DNA of 64,000 nt from Hypomyces perniciosus. Its lineage: Eukaryota > Ascomycota > Sordariomycetes > Hypocreales > Hypocreaceae. A program made the position numbers and the translations under genes. The notes beneath the pieces are model-generated. The model worked only from the letters and a program-made list of their open reading frames with translations, did not search any database and had not been told where the DNA came from. Positions 1 to 10,636 of this stretch are shown here, one piece after another. The DNA lies in assembly GCA_008477525.1 (NCBI GenBank), contig SPDT01000003.1, forward strand, positions 186,001 through 250,000. Direction: 5' to 3'. Each line of letters begins with the position of its first letter. The stretch's first letter is position 1.

Positions 1-1128
1 AGTAAAATAATACTTACTATTATACTTTATATAATTAAAAGCTTAATAGGAGGTTTTATAGTAAAGACTATTGTATTTCCAACAAATTACTAAACTTAAC
101 AGGTTTTTTAATTCCCTTAAACCTTTAAATACTTTAATTATTATATTCTTTAAAATATTAGCAGTATAATCTTAGTATAATCCCCGTTAACTAATAAATC
201 TAATCCTTTTATATTTTCCTTAAAATTAAAATTCCTATTAAAAGCTATTTATATTACTAGTATAGGCATATATAGAAGTCTTAGCAATTATACTAATATA
301 AATAAACTTTTACTAGGTTATAAAGATTCTATAGTAAAGTATCTATTTATTTATTGTAAAGGAAAAGTACTATAAAAATATATAAATCTTAAACTGTAAA
401 GGGGTTATCTTAAAGAACTCGCTTTTAATAATCTTAAATTAAAAAATGAATAACTAAAAACTCTATCTAGTAGTTTAATATAGGCGAAAGATTTATAAAG
501 TCGCTTCATAGCATTTAATTAAGCTATCGCGATTATTATTCTTAAGCTATTAATAAAATTTATCTTAAATAATTAATTTAGTAGATCCGCCTTTTTCTTT
601 AAAATAGCTAACCTATTACCATTAAATATCTTCTTTTAAGCAAAAAGCAGTATAAGTAATCTTATAAGCTATTTAAGAAAGAATATTAAAAAATAATTTA
701 AACTACCCTTTAATTATAATAAAAAAAGTCTATAATTTTACCTAAAACTTTCCTTTATAATAAAAAGCTTAAATTTATACTTTACTTTAATCGCCTTTAT
801 AAAGTTATTTTAAACTAATAGTATATAATAAACTAATTATAGGCTATAAACCTTTAATCTCTAAAAGTTTAAAAAGGGATTTCCCTTTAAAGAAAAGTAT
901 TTAAATATTTCCTTTTTAAGTATATTTACTGCTTCTCTTTTATTTATTAAATGCAAATATTAAGTTCTTCTTCTATAAGTAAAATATTATTTAAAAAGCC
1001 TAGTTAATAATCTAAAGAAATAGCTTTACTTAAAAGTCTTTATATTTAAAATACATCCTCTTTACTAAAAGTAAGCTAATTATTTGCTGCTAAAGGCATT
1101 TTTAACTTTAATAGTCTTTTTACTTTTA
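1..1128. repeat. AT-rich RIP-degraded repeat DNA
   Basis: The stretch is extremely AT-rich, has stops in every frame and contains no ORF worth calling. TpA is abundant and CpA/TpG are scarce, as expected after RIP. It runs without a break into the LTR-like end that follows, so it is probably the interior of an old retroelement. I could not recognise a domain in any frame. Confidence 0.6.
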
Positions 1129-1412
1129 CTAGAAATAATAAAAGACTAATATATTAAAGATTTCTTTAAGGCAGATAGATTAAGAGAGGGGCTGCAGCTT
1201 TAAGGAAAAGTAAAGGAGGTTAAAAAGCAATTACTTAAAGGAGAAATAAATACTAATAAACAGGTAATAAATTAGAAATTAATAGTTAGGTATAGTAGCA
1301 GTAGTTTACTGGTCTCTAAAGTTTTATATCTTTAGGGACTACAGTTGCTCTTATATATATATTCCGGCCTATATCATATTACGAAAGCCCCAGAGCTTCC
1401 AGTCTCCTAACA
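1129..1412. repeat. LTR-like fragment, family shared with 49585-49869
   Basis: A less AT-rich patch ends in TCCTAACA at 1412. The same order of landmarks occurs near 49585-49869: a GATTAAG/GATTAGG purine-rich stretch, then ACTTTAAGGAAGAG-like sequence, then GGTCTCT, then a GC patch, then TCCTAACA. The two copies are clearly related but divergent. An AACA terminus is typical of fungal LTRs in this window. The other end and any target duplication are not visible, so orientation is unresolved. Confidence 0.4.
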
Positions 1413-2765
1413 ATTAAATTATTTAAACTTTTTAAACTTAAAGTTCTATTAAAGTTAAATAATTAAAAAGTCTAAAGCTTACTTTAATAGTTTCTTTAAA
1501 TAAAATAAAGTAATAATAAATATTAATAGTTTTATTAAAAGTGGCCTTTTAATAGAAAATTAAAGGTTCTTTAAACCTAATATTTACTTGAACTTTAATT
1601 AAGATTCATATATTTATAAGGGAGGTATTTAAAGTATTAATATAATATTTCAAGATACTATATATAAAGAAGCTTTTTTATATATATACTTCTTTAATGT
1701 TTAAGCTATTAGCTTTTATGGTTAAGGTTAAAGAAAGGATTTTCTTTTTAATACTTACTATTTTAATTTAAAGTATAAAGCTAGACTTTATTTCTTAAAA
1801 GTAAATAATATCTTTACTTTTAAAGTTATTAATTTTAATTACCTTTTACTTAATATTAATAATACTAATCTTTTTTTACTACAATTTAAATAAATGTAAA
1901 AGAAAATCTTATTATTACTTTTTAAAGTAATTTTTATTTATTTGTATTTATTTTTATAAATAATAAAGGCTAGCCTACTATTACTTTAACAGGTAGGTTT
2001 ATTTCTATTCCTTTATATTAAAAGGTTTTTATTTATACCTATAACTATAATTATACCCTATATAATTTATTTTAAGCTATTAATTAATAGGGGAGTTCCT
2101 ATACTAGTTTTATTTAAACGTTAAGGCTTTATTTACGATTATTTATTATGTTAATAGGTTTCTTTATTAATTAATTAAATAGTTATTAATTCCGTAACAA
2201 AAAGGTTTTTAAAGGTATTAAGGAAGGCTTTATTTATAAATATAACTATTAAAAGATAATATTCTTTTTAATATTTAATTAAATACTTATTAATAGTTTA
2301 GTCTATTAAAAGTAATATTTTTTATTTACCTTTGAAATTAAATTAATTTCTTTAATTTAAATAAAGACTTTAAATACTATATTTAATTACTTTTCATTTA
2401 TAAAGCTAAAGGCTTTTTTTAACCTACTTTAAAGGGAGGAGGAGAGGCCCTTTTAAATCCTTTTTAAAAAGAGACAGATACTAGGTTTTATATTAAACCT
2501 AAAATTCAATATAGGGATATTAATTTCAATATCTTAATTATTAATATAGTGTTTTTTAAGTATAAGCAGGAGGATTATAGTCTCCCTTTACCCTAAAAGT
2601 AAAAGAGTACTCTCCTTTTTAAATTATTATAATGCTGCCTGCCTAGTAATAGCAAGGTTTAGTTATCTTTAATTTACTTCAAGTCTAATAGTATTTATTA
2701 TCTTTCTTTAAATGCCTAGGAGGGGCGAGAGAGCGTTATTAAGCTTATTTTTCTTAATAGCTAGT
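1413..2765. repeat. AT-rich degraded repeat DNA, unclassified
   Basis: No intact ORF and no recognisable domain. Composition rises slightly towards the right (purine-rich patches near 2435-2450 and 2720-2735), where it passes into the GC-balanced island that carries the secreted-protein gene. Most likely an old transposon body. Confidence 0.45.
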
Positions 2766-3076
2766 TTAGAGGTTATAAATTTTAGTGAGTAGGCACCTAT
2801 AAGGTGGGGTACCTGTAGGTGTAGGAGGGAAGCTTGCAGATGACAATTGCGGAGGATGTTCCAGAGAAACACTATTCACTAATGGGTGGACTAAGTCCCT
2901 CCCGATGCGTGAATCAAAGCGAAGCAGGATTGGGCTTGCAAACGACATACACGCCTTAATTCATTCAAGCCTTGATCTTAGAACCGAGTGAAGTAATGGG
3001 AAAAGGATTTGTGCACCTCTCAGCCAGTCAGATATATGGCTTACTGTCCCTATCACACCCCTCCTTTCAACATATA

Positions 3077-3517
3077 TTACCACCACTGAACGCACCGGAA
3101 CGACCGGAATCCGGCCCCCCAGTTACAAGCACAGTTATCCTCAGCCCATATAGTATGCTTCGATGCACCCTTGCAATTATCTTCAACGAAGAAGTCACAC
3201 TCGCAGACGCGAACTTCTTCCTTGTCAACACCCCGCTGTTGAACACCGCAGCCACCGATATTAGCGCTATTGCTGTTCGTCCATTGCCAGCCATAGCAGG
3301 ATTCGTCGATGGGCACGTTAGGTGGCGACGAGGCGTACTGGGTGCAGCCGCCGTCAAAGCTTTTGAGAGGTAAGAATTAGCTGGAAGCTTTAGAAGATAT
3401 ATCGGATGCTTGTCTACGTGAAGGACAGCTCCCAGGAAGTACCTACTAGTAATTGACGCGCATACTTGTAGCTGAAGCTAGAGCTTGGAAGAGGAAGATG
3501 ATAAGTGTGTATTGCAT
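3077..3517 (-). CDS. Small secreted cysteine-rich protein, two exons
   Basis: Joining 3447-3517 (exon 1) to 3077-3359 (exon 2) on the minus strand gives 117 residues. The intron is 87 bp with donor GTAGGT (from 3446), a CTAAT branch-point-like motif and acceptor AAAAG (ending 3360). The junction rebuilds one Tyr codon (residue 24) and keeps frame, whereas unspliced reading hits stops. Residues 1-18 form a signal peptide: MQ, a hydrophobic core to about residue 14, and an ALASA-type cleavage site. The mature part has nine cysteines (29, 45, 61, 76, 78, 86, 100, 102, 113), with a CECDFF motif, NC and NCAC pairs and a terminal FRSFRC. This resembles widespread small secreted Cys-rich fungal proteins of unknown function; I cannot assign a named family. 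The codons look unmutated although RIP-degraded DNA lies on both sides. A TATA box lies about 120 bp upstream. An effector role is inferred from context only. Confidence 0.8.
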
Positions 3518-3635
3518 TATGTAAGTGTTTCTTAGTACTTGAATACTAAAGGAACAGTAGCTATGATGTCTGGGTAATTATAACTCTTTCAAACTTAAGC
3601 ACTTGTGTACCAAACGGTGCGTGGACATAGGAAGG

Positions 3636-3643
3636 CTTATATA
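3636..3643 (-). promoter_or_regulatory. TATA box of the secreted-protein gene
   Basis: On the minus strand the sequence reads GGGGTATATAAGCC, a textbook TATA element 119 bp upstream of the ATG at 3517. It is the only such element in this GC-balanced stretch and lies at a plausible distance, which supports the gene model. Confidence 0.55.
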
Positions 3644-3759
3644 CCCCTCTCATAACGACAAATAAACTTGTACATTGTTTACTTAATTAACAAGTGCTAA
3701 AGCTAAGTTGATATTCAGGTTCCAGGTTGAGGACGAGTCTCCACTTACTAATATATACT

Positions 3760-4070
3760 GCATGGAGGATTAAAACCCACTCTACTCCGTAGAGTTAGGA
3801 GTAAATCCTGCGTCTTGAAATAATCCTAGACAATCAGGGTTATCTTTCTCTACCCAATACAGAATAGCATCTTAGGTAACGGCCTCGCTCTATTTCTTAA
3901 CAGAAAGGAAGAAATTTTTGAACGGACCAAAGATAGTCTCCAAGCTGCAGGCCTAACAGGAACTCCTAGCTCGGTATATAGCCTTAAAAACAGCAGCGGC
4001 AGTTGTGAGGTTCTCTACACCTATGGCCTTCATTAATAATAACCTATTTTCCGACAGCCTTTATCTGAAG
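3760..4070 (-). pseudogene. Decayed protein-coding relic, family not recognised
   Basis: One minus-strand frame reads as normal protein sequence (helical stretches such as LLLMKAIGVENLTTAAAVF and AILYWVEKDNPDCLGLFQ) for about 100 codons. It is interrupted only by TAG and TAA codons that TGG and CAA would become under RIP. No start, no introns and no known motif could be placed. It may be the rest of a gene or of a DNA transposon. It lies between the secreted-protein promoter and the next relic. Confidence 0.35.
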
Positions 4071-4125
4071 GTCTAAGTCAGATACCACTAACGTATTTTC
4101 TATTCACTTTACAAATACTTAATCA

Positions 4126-4640
4126 ATGGGGCGAAGAGAGGGCCACTTAGTCTTAACAATTAATTTAAATTGCTATGGAAGGATTTCTATAAAAGTCCTT
4201 TGGAGGATATGTCTACGCTATTTGGGCTTATATGATGCACTTCCGGTACTTCATATATTACAAATAAAAAGTCTCCGGAGCCAGCTGGGTCACCTAATGG
4301 CTCTTTACTCTGTATAGTGTTAGCCGTTATCGGATAGTTTATAGGAGGGCGTTATAGTCCGTCCACCAGACCGGTAGGGTATCCATTCCATTCCCGAAAA
4401 TTGCCGCCTAACATAATATATGTCCGAATTTCCTATGCATCTGCAGGCATGCGTAAAATTATCGGTCGGTTATACACCATCATCGTTCCGTGGCTGAGAA
4501 CTTACCTGAACCAAACGCAAGGGGATGTTATTGGTGTTGTGTTGCGGCAGCTATTGGGAAGCGGAGTTCCAGGTAGTCAGCCGGTAAGTAACTATATACT
4601 CAGTCGGCCAAATCGAATCGTTCCGACATGGTGTCCAGAG
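4126..4640. other. GC-balanced stretch without a supportable gene
   Basis: Short ORFs of 60-90 codons exist here on the plus strand, but none shows a motif, a signal peptide or a credible start context. Composition is near normal, unlike the flanking repeats. Probably intergenic or remnant sequence. Confidence 0.3.
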
Positions 4641-4642
4641 AT

Positions 4643-5109
4643 TCAGCCCGTGTCGTTTTGAGCAGTAGTGTTATGGGCCAATTCGTATAATGGGTGCGAT
4701 GTCACCTGTTCAGCGAGACAATATTGTTTATAATGCGAGCGAAACTCTTCCAGGGCGACGAGTTGCGTGGTGGCTAACTTCCAGTTGTCGTAATCCTTCC
4801 TTTTTCTGAATTCCGTTATGTCTCTGGCTTTGAAGAGGCGTCGATGCAAGGTGGAAATGTTGGTTCCAGCAGAGCAGGCGTGGTTTGCCAATGCTTAGGC
4901 GATGTCGATTACTGTACGGAGTATGGAGTGCCCTCTACGTTGATAGATGGTATTTTGAGGACCGCCCGTATTCCGGTGAGTCGATTGGTCAGGTGCCCTA
5001 CTTCGTTTAGGGATGACTCCGAATCCTCGTCCGGATTCGTGCGAGCTGTCCTTTGCGTATCGGTTACAGCCACAATCCTTGGTCGTGGCACATCAGAAGC
5101 CGAAACCAT
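4643..5109 (-). pseudogene. Minus-strand coding relic, family not recognised
   Basis: Two adjacent minus-strand frames carry protein-like sequence: one of about 66 codons ending near 4909, then, in another frame, one of about 85 codons (to 4643). The second includes a charged helix-like stretch (FKARDITEFRKRKDYDNW) and has a TAA just upstream that could be a mutated CAA. A frameshift plus nonsense changes would explain the break. I recognise no domain; a transposon-encoded protein is possible. Confidence 0.3.
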
Positions 5110-5324
5110 GGCTGCCAGCCACCTCCATCAACGACTTCCACTCTATCGCATTACTCGTATTCGGCTATCATCTCCTTTGTCACGTGACCCAACCAGAACC
5201 TGTATCCACAACACACAATTTCCTATGTTATGATATTAGCCCTCTATTTTCCTAGTTTCTAGCTAGCTTCAATTGAGAGAGGATTCCTAGCGTATTGCCG
5301 TTACGCTCAACAACTAGATCCGAC

Positions 5325-5560
5325 ACACCCTTTTTAGGGAACCTGTGGACTGCCTGTGGTTTGCTCAATGGCGCAATTGAGGACGTATACGATATTGCTT
5401 GACAGGAGGATATCAATGTCCCCTACACAGAGCCGCCATCTTTAGCGCTGGTCTAGACTGGACGTGCCTGTTTCGATAATCCACAGCTATCGAAAGTTGT
5501 GCCGATCTTTAGATCAATGACAGAGAGCTTCTGGGCGGTTCCCTGATTTCCCCAACTGTT
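5325..5560 (+). pseudogene. PIF1-like helicase C-terminal relic
   Basis: The plus frame that starts at AACCTGTGG (about 5340) reads NLWTACGLLNGAIEDVYDI, then a stop, a P-rich segment with LALV, a second stop, then KVVPIFRSMTESFW and a third stop. NLWxxxGLxNGxxGxVxDIxW followed by a VPI motif is the order seen in PIF1-family helicases, including Helitron-encoded and stand-alone fungal copies. All three stops (TGA, TAG, TGA) are what TGG gives after RIP. The SRTQFPL...HKSQG motif that should follow is not evident, so only a fragment is left. Which class it came from cannot be told. Confidence 0.5.
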
Positions 5561-5780
5561 TTGGGCTTTGGGTTTGTCTTGCAGACTACCTCAGCTCCAT
5601 GCCGGGAATACTTGCTGTCTCTTGCCTTCATCTGCGAATTTTATTCTGCGAAACGGGGCATCCTGCGGCCGCTTCATACCCAGAGCTTGGTTATCTGTGC
5701 TCTTGTACGAAGGTTGAGTCGCAAAGAGATGAGTCACATCGCAACTAGCAGCACCCCTGCCACACAGTATTAACGATCAG

Positions 5781-6362
5781 CCTATATATAGTATTTTATT
5801 TTAGATTAAAAGGCTAAATTTCTATTAAGTTTATTTAATTATTGAATAAAATTTTTATTTATAGTAAATGATATATATTTTAAATACAAAGTGATTTATA
5901 GTTATATAGCAATAGTACTAATAGCAATAATAATTAAAAAATAAAAGTTTATAGAGTTAATAATAAATTTAATTGCCTTTTAGTAAATGTAGCTTCAAAA
6001 GATTATTAAAAGAATAACTATAGCGATATATATAAAGGAATATACTTTACTATTATAATATATAATAATAGGTTTAATTAACTTTTATAAATAAAGTTTT
6101 ATAGGTATTATATAGTAAAGCTATTACTAATTATAAACTAAGTTTTGGCTTATAACTTTACTTTTATAGATGTCTGTATTAATTTTAAAGGGAATAAAGC
6201 CTTTTCGTTATAAATTAATATAAAAGAAATTTTAAAAAAGAACTTAAAATAAGTTTTTACATATTTAAATTAGTTAATAAAAATATCGTTTTTTATACTT
6301 TTATCACAAAATATTAAAATATATTTATTTATAATAAAAATAATTGTTTTTTATTAATTATA
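5781..6362. repeat. AT-rich degraded DNA
   Basis: Very AT-rich with no ORF or motif that can be supported. It ends exactly where the first 69-bp direct repeat of the TRIM-like unit begins. Confidence 0.4.
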
Positions 6363-6774
6363 TGATACACATAAATAGTGTATTATCCCTTTTCTTTCCT
6401 TCCTTCTTTTCTTCCCTCTTTATCTGCACTTTGCATACCAAATGGTAGCAATCTAGCGTTTTTCGATCGCAAGACCTTCATACACGCACCACACTGGCAA
6501 CCACACTGGCAACTATAAGCAACCATCTCGGCATTTCCTTCTAGCAAGCAAGAAAGCCTCTGCAGACAATAGCCAACCAACCTGCTAACCAAACCGCCAA
6601 ACCAAACCGCCAAACCAAACCGCGTCAATCCTGGTTTTTGCTGTTTCCCTCGCGAGACTACGCCGCTTCCAAAACGATCTACAGCTGTTCCTTTTACTAG
6701 GCTTTACAGCTATTTCTTTATCAAGCGACGTTCCTTTTATAATTTTCCTTGAATTCGATTCGATTCGATTCGCA

Positions 6775-7330
6775 ATGATTCTAACTGATCAACTCAGCCA
6801 ACACAAACAACAACGTCTAAGACAGCTATATTATCTAGATCGTTAACGCCGGACCTGTGGATTGTGTGGAATACTTTTTGGATCATAGAATCAATTATTT
6901 CATTATCTTTAGACCTTATGCCGACTAGAACAGCCAAGACGGCCAAGTCAACGCCTAACGGTTCAACGCGTCTATCCAGTTCAGCAGCCCCGGCCACAAC
7001 AACGCGATACCGTTCAGCACGGATCAGAACACAGACGCATTGTTAGCCCAGCAAAGACCCCAGTTCAGGGGCCCCGTCAACGCGTTTAAATACACGTTCC
7101 AGCTAGCCGGCCTAGCCAACCACCCAAAGTCCAAGTCAAACAAGACTTAAGGGGTTATCGTATATTAAGTCATCAAGTTCAACAACGCGTTATAGCCCCT
7201 ATTCTAAGACCAGTTCAACAACGCGTTGTGGCCCTTGCCCCAAGACACATTCGACAACGCGTTATGGCCGCTATTCCAAGACTAAGGCAGCGATATAAAG
7301 AGGAATTCGGTCAGGAATTCGGTTAGGAAT
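6775..7330 (+). pseudogene. Decayed Q/R/P-rich coding-like segment with 36-bp repeats
   Basis: From ATG 6775 one frame runs to about 7327 with four internal stops (TAA, TAG, TAG, TAA), reading Gln-, Arg- and Pro-rich protein with recurring PVQQRV-like motifs. It ends in three tandem 36-bp units (7178-7285), each carrying TTCAACAACGCGTT. A second frame through the same repeats reads FNNALWPLFQD with stops that CAA and TGG would give under RIP, so the true frame is not certain. It lies wholly inside the TRIM-like unit. No family recognised. Confidence 0.3.
7178..7285. repeat. 36-bp tandem repeat, three units
   Basis: TTCAACAACGCGTTATAG begins at 7178, and diverged copies begin at 7214 and 7250, an exact 36-bp period. 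Because 36 is a multiple of three, the repeat preserves frame and probably arose inside a coding sequence. Confidence 0.7.
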
Positions 7331-7470
7331 ATGGCCTTTAAAATGGTTAAGGATGGTAAAGGAATCTGAGGACGCATTCTTTTTTTTAAGGCGGCGGCAC
7401 TTGATACACATAAATAGTGTATCGTCCCTTTTCTTTCCTTCCTTCTTTTCTTCCCTCTTTATCTGCACTT

Positions 7471-8392
7471 ATGCATATCATTATATATAAAGTATAAAGT
7501 ATATTAATTTATTATATCTTAACTATATTATATTTCAATCATATTTAAATGAACGTAATTATTAAGCTTATAATATTATATATTATACTTTTATAGTTTT
7601 AATAAATAAAGACTTTATCAATTATTTATTATATTTATTAGTTTAAGAAATAGTTCATATATTAATTATTTTTTTATTTATATTTGTTTTTATTAAATTT
7701 TAAAATAACAGTAGTTTTATAATTGATTAAAGGTTTTTAATATAAATATCTACTTATAATATAAGATTGTTTTGTTAATATAATATATATAAATTCTAAA
7801 TAAAATAAAAGATATTATAATAATTATTATTTTATTATAATAAATATTTAAAATTAAAATTATTTATTTCTATAATTTTTAATTTTTAATATAATAAAAC
7901 TAACAAATTATATTGATATATAATATTATTTAACAATATATAATAAAATAAAAAAGTAAAACTTAATCCCTTTTTCCTATATTTCTCCCTTTTTTCCTAT
8001 ATTGTCCTTAAAAGGAAATACTAGGGAAATGTCTAGGAAATCTTTTCTCGGAGATTTCCTGGGAAAGGTTAGGGAAATATCCGCCTAATTATTGTTCCTC
8101 TACTTCCCTGCTATTTCTCGGTTATAACACTTAGCTAGATTAGTATTATATATTATATAATTAAAAGTATTTCTAAAAGAAATACTTTTATATAATAAAA
8201 TATAATATTAATAAAATAAATAGAAATTGCTATTATTATAAATAAATAAATATATATATATATATAGAAATCCTTTAAATTTTTAATTCTTTAACTTTTT
8301 ATAATACTTTTAATTATAATAATAATATGAATTTTATATATTATAATGGATCTTGCGTTAAACTTATTTTATATATAGTATAGTAATACTTT
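7471..8392. repeat. AT-rich DNA with a dispersed repeat at about 7965-8131
   Basis: Mostly AT-only sequence. The part from about 7965 to 8131 contains several GGAAAT/ATTTCC motifs and matches, in reverse orientation, 41365-41545 (shared landmarks: AATACTAATnTAG, GTTATAACCG, AAATAGCAGGGAA, GCGGATATTTCC). It is a repeat family with at least two copies here, and in both places it lies a few hundred bases upstream of a solo LTR. Confidence 0.5.
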
Positions 8393-8972
8393 TGTTGAAA
8401 TAACAAGGTTATACTGAACCTCATTTATGTGTAGCTTCTAGGAAGCTGCACACAACGCAGCAATGAGGAAACGACTGAGAGTCTAGTTGGGTTAACAATG
8501 GATGAACAATTGAATTGTAAACGATCTAATAGCTAGAAGCTATAGAATATCTAGTGTATGTGCGGCTGGTGTAGAAGTGATTGTATGAACAATAGCTTTG
8601 TCTTCTACAATAGTCCTCCGACTAGATAATAGGAATGCAGCGGCAGAATTGGGTTCGTGGCCCTATTCCTATTTTCCGCAAAATTCATTTGTATGGGAAA
8701 TCGGCCAAATCGACTCACGGCCATACAAACAGGAAACCATTTTAGTCAGATTTTTCACAATAGCCATTGTGGCCATTGTATTGAGTCTAGGGTAGGCGGG
8801 ATAGCTGGTCCTAGCTCAATTGTTATGGTTGAAGATAACAGAAATTTCCTGACTTACACCGAAGTTCCTCCGGAACTCGGTCCTAGCGTCGGGCCTAATT
8901 CCGGGTCAAGCCAGAATAGGAAGGTTACCTAAATACACTGAAATCCTTACTTTTTAGCCCTCCTTTTTAACA
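8393..8972 (+). mobile_element. Solo LTR, copy 1, with target duplication ACTTT
   Basis: The element begins TGTTGAAATAAC and ends CCTTTTTAACA, so TGTT and AACA form inverted termini. ACTTT occurs immediately before (8388-8392) and after (8973-8977), a perfect 5-bp target site duplication. It is 580 bp and holds no protein domain, as expected for a solo LTR left by LTR-LTR recombination. Near the 5' end AGCTTC-TAG-GAAGCT forms a hairpin. Composition is far less AT-rich than the flanks, and this is the least mutated of the five copies. A 91-codon ORF at 8657-8932 is intact, but I treat it as incidental. Confidence 0.88.
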
Positions 8973-10536
8973 ACTTTAAATAACTTTAAACTAAATAGTT
9001 GTTTTAATTTTAATAGTAAAATTAAAGATTAATTATAATTAATTTTATAAGGGTTTACATTATAAAATATTTAGTTAATAAAACTATATTTGTATTATAA
9101 TAATATTAGTAATAATATTATTGTAAATTAGGAAATAATTATTTAGAAAGAAATACATATAAATACATTATTTCAGGTAATTCAATTATATTAAGATTAT
9201 TAATTTTAAATATTATATAATATATTAAAATTAAACATTATATTAATAGGTACTATTAAATTATATTTTAGGAATTTAATAGTAATTCTATTACCTTAAA
9301 TTACATATAAATTTGAATATAAAATATAAACTTTAATATATTTAAGTTTATTTAAATAAATAATATAAGTTAACAAAATAATTAAATTAAAATTGAAATA
9401 AATATAATAAACTTCAAAGTATATACCTTTATAATAATTGTTAATATATAATAATGTTATAATCATTAAAAACTAACTTTATACTTTTATTTTTGGATAT
9501 TAAATCAATAATTTTCACTGCTTTAAGTCTTTTAGTTTATTTCAAGATTTTAATTTATATTTAATTATCTTTTGCTTTTAATTTATAGCTATTATTTTTA
9601 ATAATAGATATATTTTAAGGAATTTAAAGATTTATTTATTTTTCTTTAAACATTATCAAAGGCTTCATAATAAAATAATAACTTTTTTTATTAATCTTTT
9701 AATAGAATTTAAATACTATAATTTTAAAATAATATTTAATATTAAAAGATAATTTTAATTATAATATTAAACAAGAATGTAAAAAAACTTATCAAGGTTT
9801 AATATAACCTTTATATTATTATATAGACAATTAATATAAATATATTCACTATATTTTAACAAGCAATTATTTATTTAATACTTTTACTTATAAGAAAAAT
9901 AATAACAATAAAGGATAATATTAAAACTATGAATATTAATGAAATATATTGATTTATAATAATAGAAACGTAATTTAATAAAAATAAACTCTAAATTATT
10001 TAATATAATAAAATAAGTAAAAAGTAATTATTGCATTAAAAGTAATTATTTAAATACTTATAATATTAAAAAGTATAATTATTTACTTAATTAGTATACT
10101 AGTATAATAATTATGATAATATTTATTAAAATATTAATAATGATATTTAAATCTCCTTTATATATATATAACTAGCTTATTATTTATTTAATAGAGTTAT
10201 TTAAATAATTGTTAATAATTACATTTACTAGAACTGCATATTTTATAAAATTATAACTATATTACCCTATTTAATATTTATCCTTAACCTCTCTGTTAAT
10301 ATAAACCTATAAACCTGGGTTTATCCCTTAAGAATCAACCTAGATCGTTACAATATATATATAATGCTTTTTTCTTTCTTTATTAATATATAAATTATTT
10401 ACCTACTATTAATATATATAAATTAACCCTATTACAGTATATATACTAGTTAATAACTTTTTATATTATCTAATATAGCTATATTATTAGTTTAGAGAGA
10501 GTTATATAATGTAATTATTTAACTCTAATAGTTTAT
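8973..10536. repeat. AT-rich degraded DNA
   Basis: About 1.5 kb of nearly pure A/T sequence with stops in all frames. Nothing recognisable was found. Either very old RIP-mutated repeat or AT-rich spacer. Confidence 0.4.
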
Positions 10537-10636
10537 ATTATTTTTGGATTCAGGTTTTTGCGGTTGATGTGGTGGTGGCGCTAATGGTGCACCGTAGTCC
10601 GGCGATAGTCCGGATATTCCGTCTTCCGTTTTCGCC

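Larger units (their letters stand above)
6363..7470. mobile_element. TRIM-like unit with 69-bp terminal direct repeats
   Basis: Two direct repeats, 6363-6431 and 7402-7470, are identical at 67 of 69 positions. The two differences are a CG in the right copy against TA in the left, as RIP would produce. The repeats start with TG; a TCTGCA at 6423-6428 gives a TG...CA unit. Each contains the hairpin ATACAC-N7-GTGTAT and a long pyrimidine tract. TGGTAGC at 6443-6449, just inside the left repeat, matches the 3' end of an initiator-Met tRNA complement and could be a primer-binding site. The interior is GC-balanced and non-viral in look. No convincing target duplication was found. A chance duplication of a pyrimidine-rich unit is the alternative. 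Confidence 0.45.

Noticed and set aside
3067..3357. 96-codon minus-strand ORF overlapping exon 2 in another frame
   Set aside because: It lacks cysteines and a signal peptide. The cysteine-rich frame is the one that splices in frame to exon 1.
2972..3373. 133-codon plus-strand ORF overlapping the secreted-protein gene
   Set aside because: It has no domain or signal peptide. The opposite strand gives a spliced protein with signal peptide, intron borders and cysteine pattern, so this ORF is a shadow.
7178..7285. CRISPR-like array
   Set aside because: The 36-bp units are contiguous with no spacers, and the setting is eukaryotic.
8657..8932. 91-codon ORF in solo LTR copies 1 and 3
   Set aside because: Sequence conservation is explained by shared descent of the LTR. 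There is no start context or domain, and copies 2, 4 and 5 do not keep the same complete ORF.
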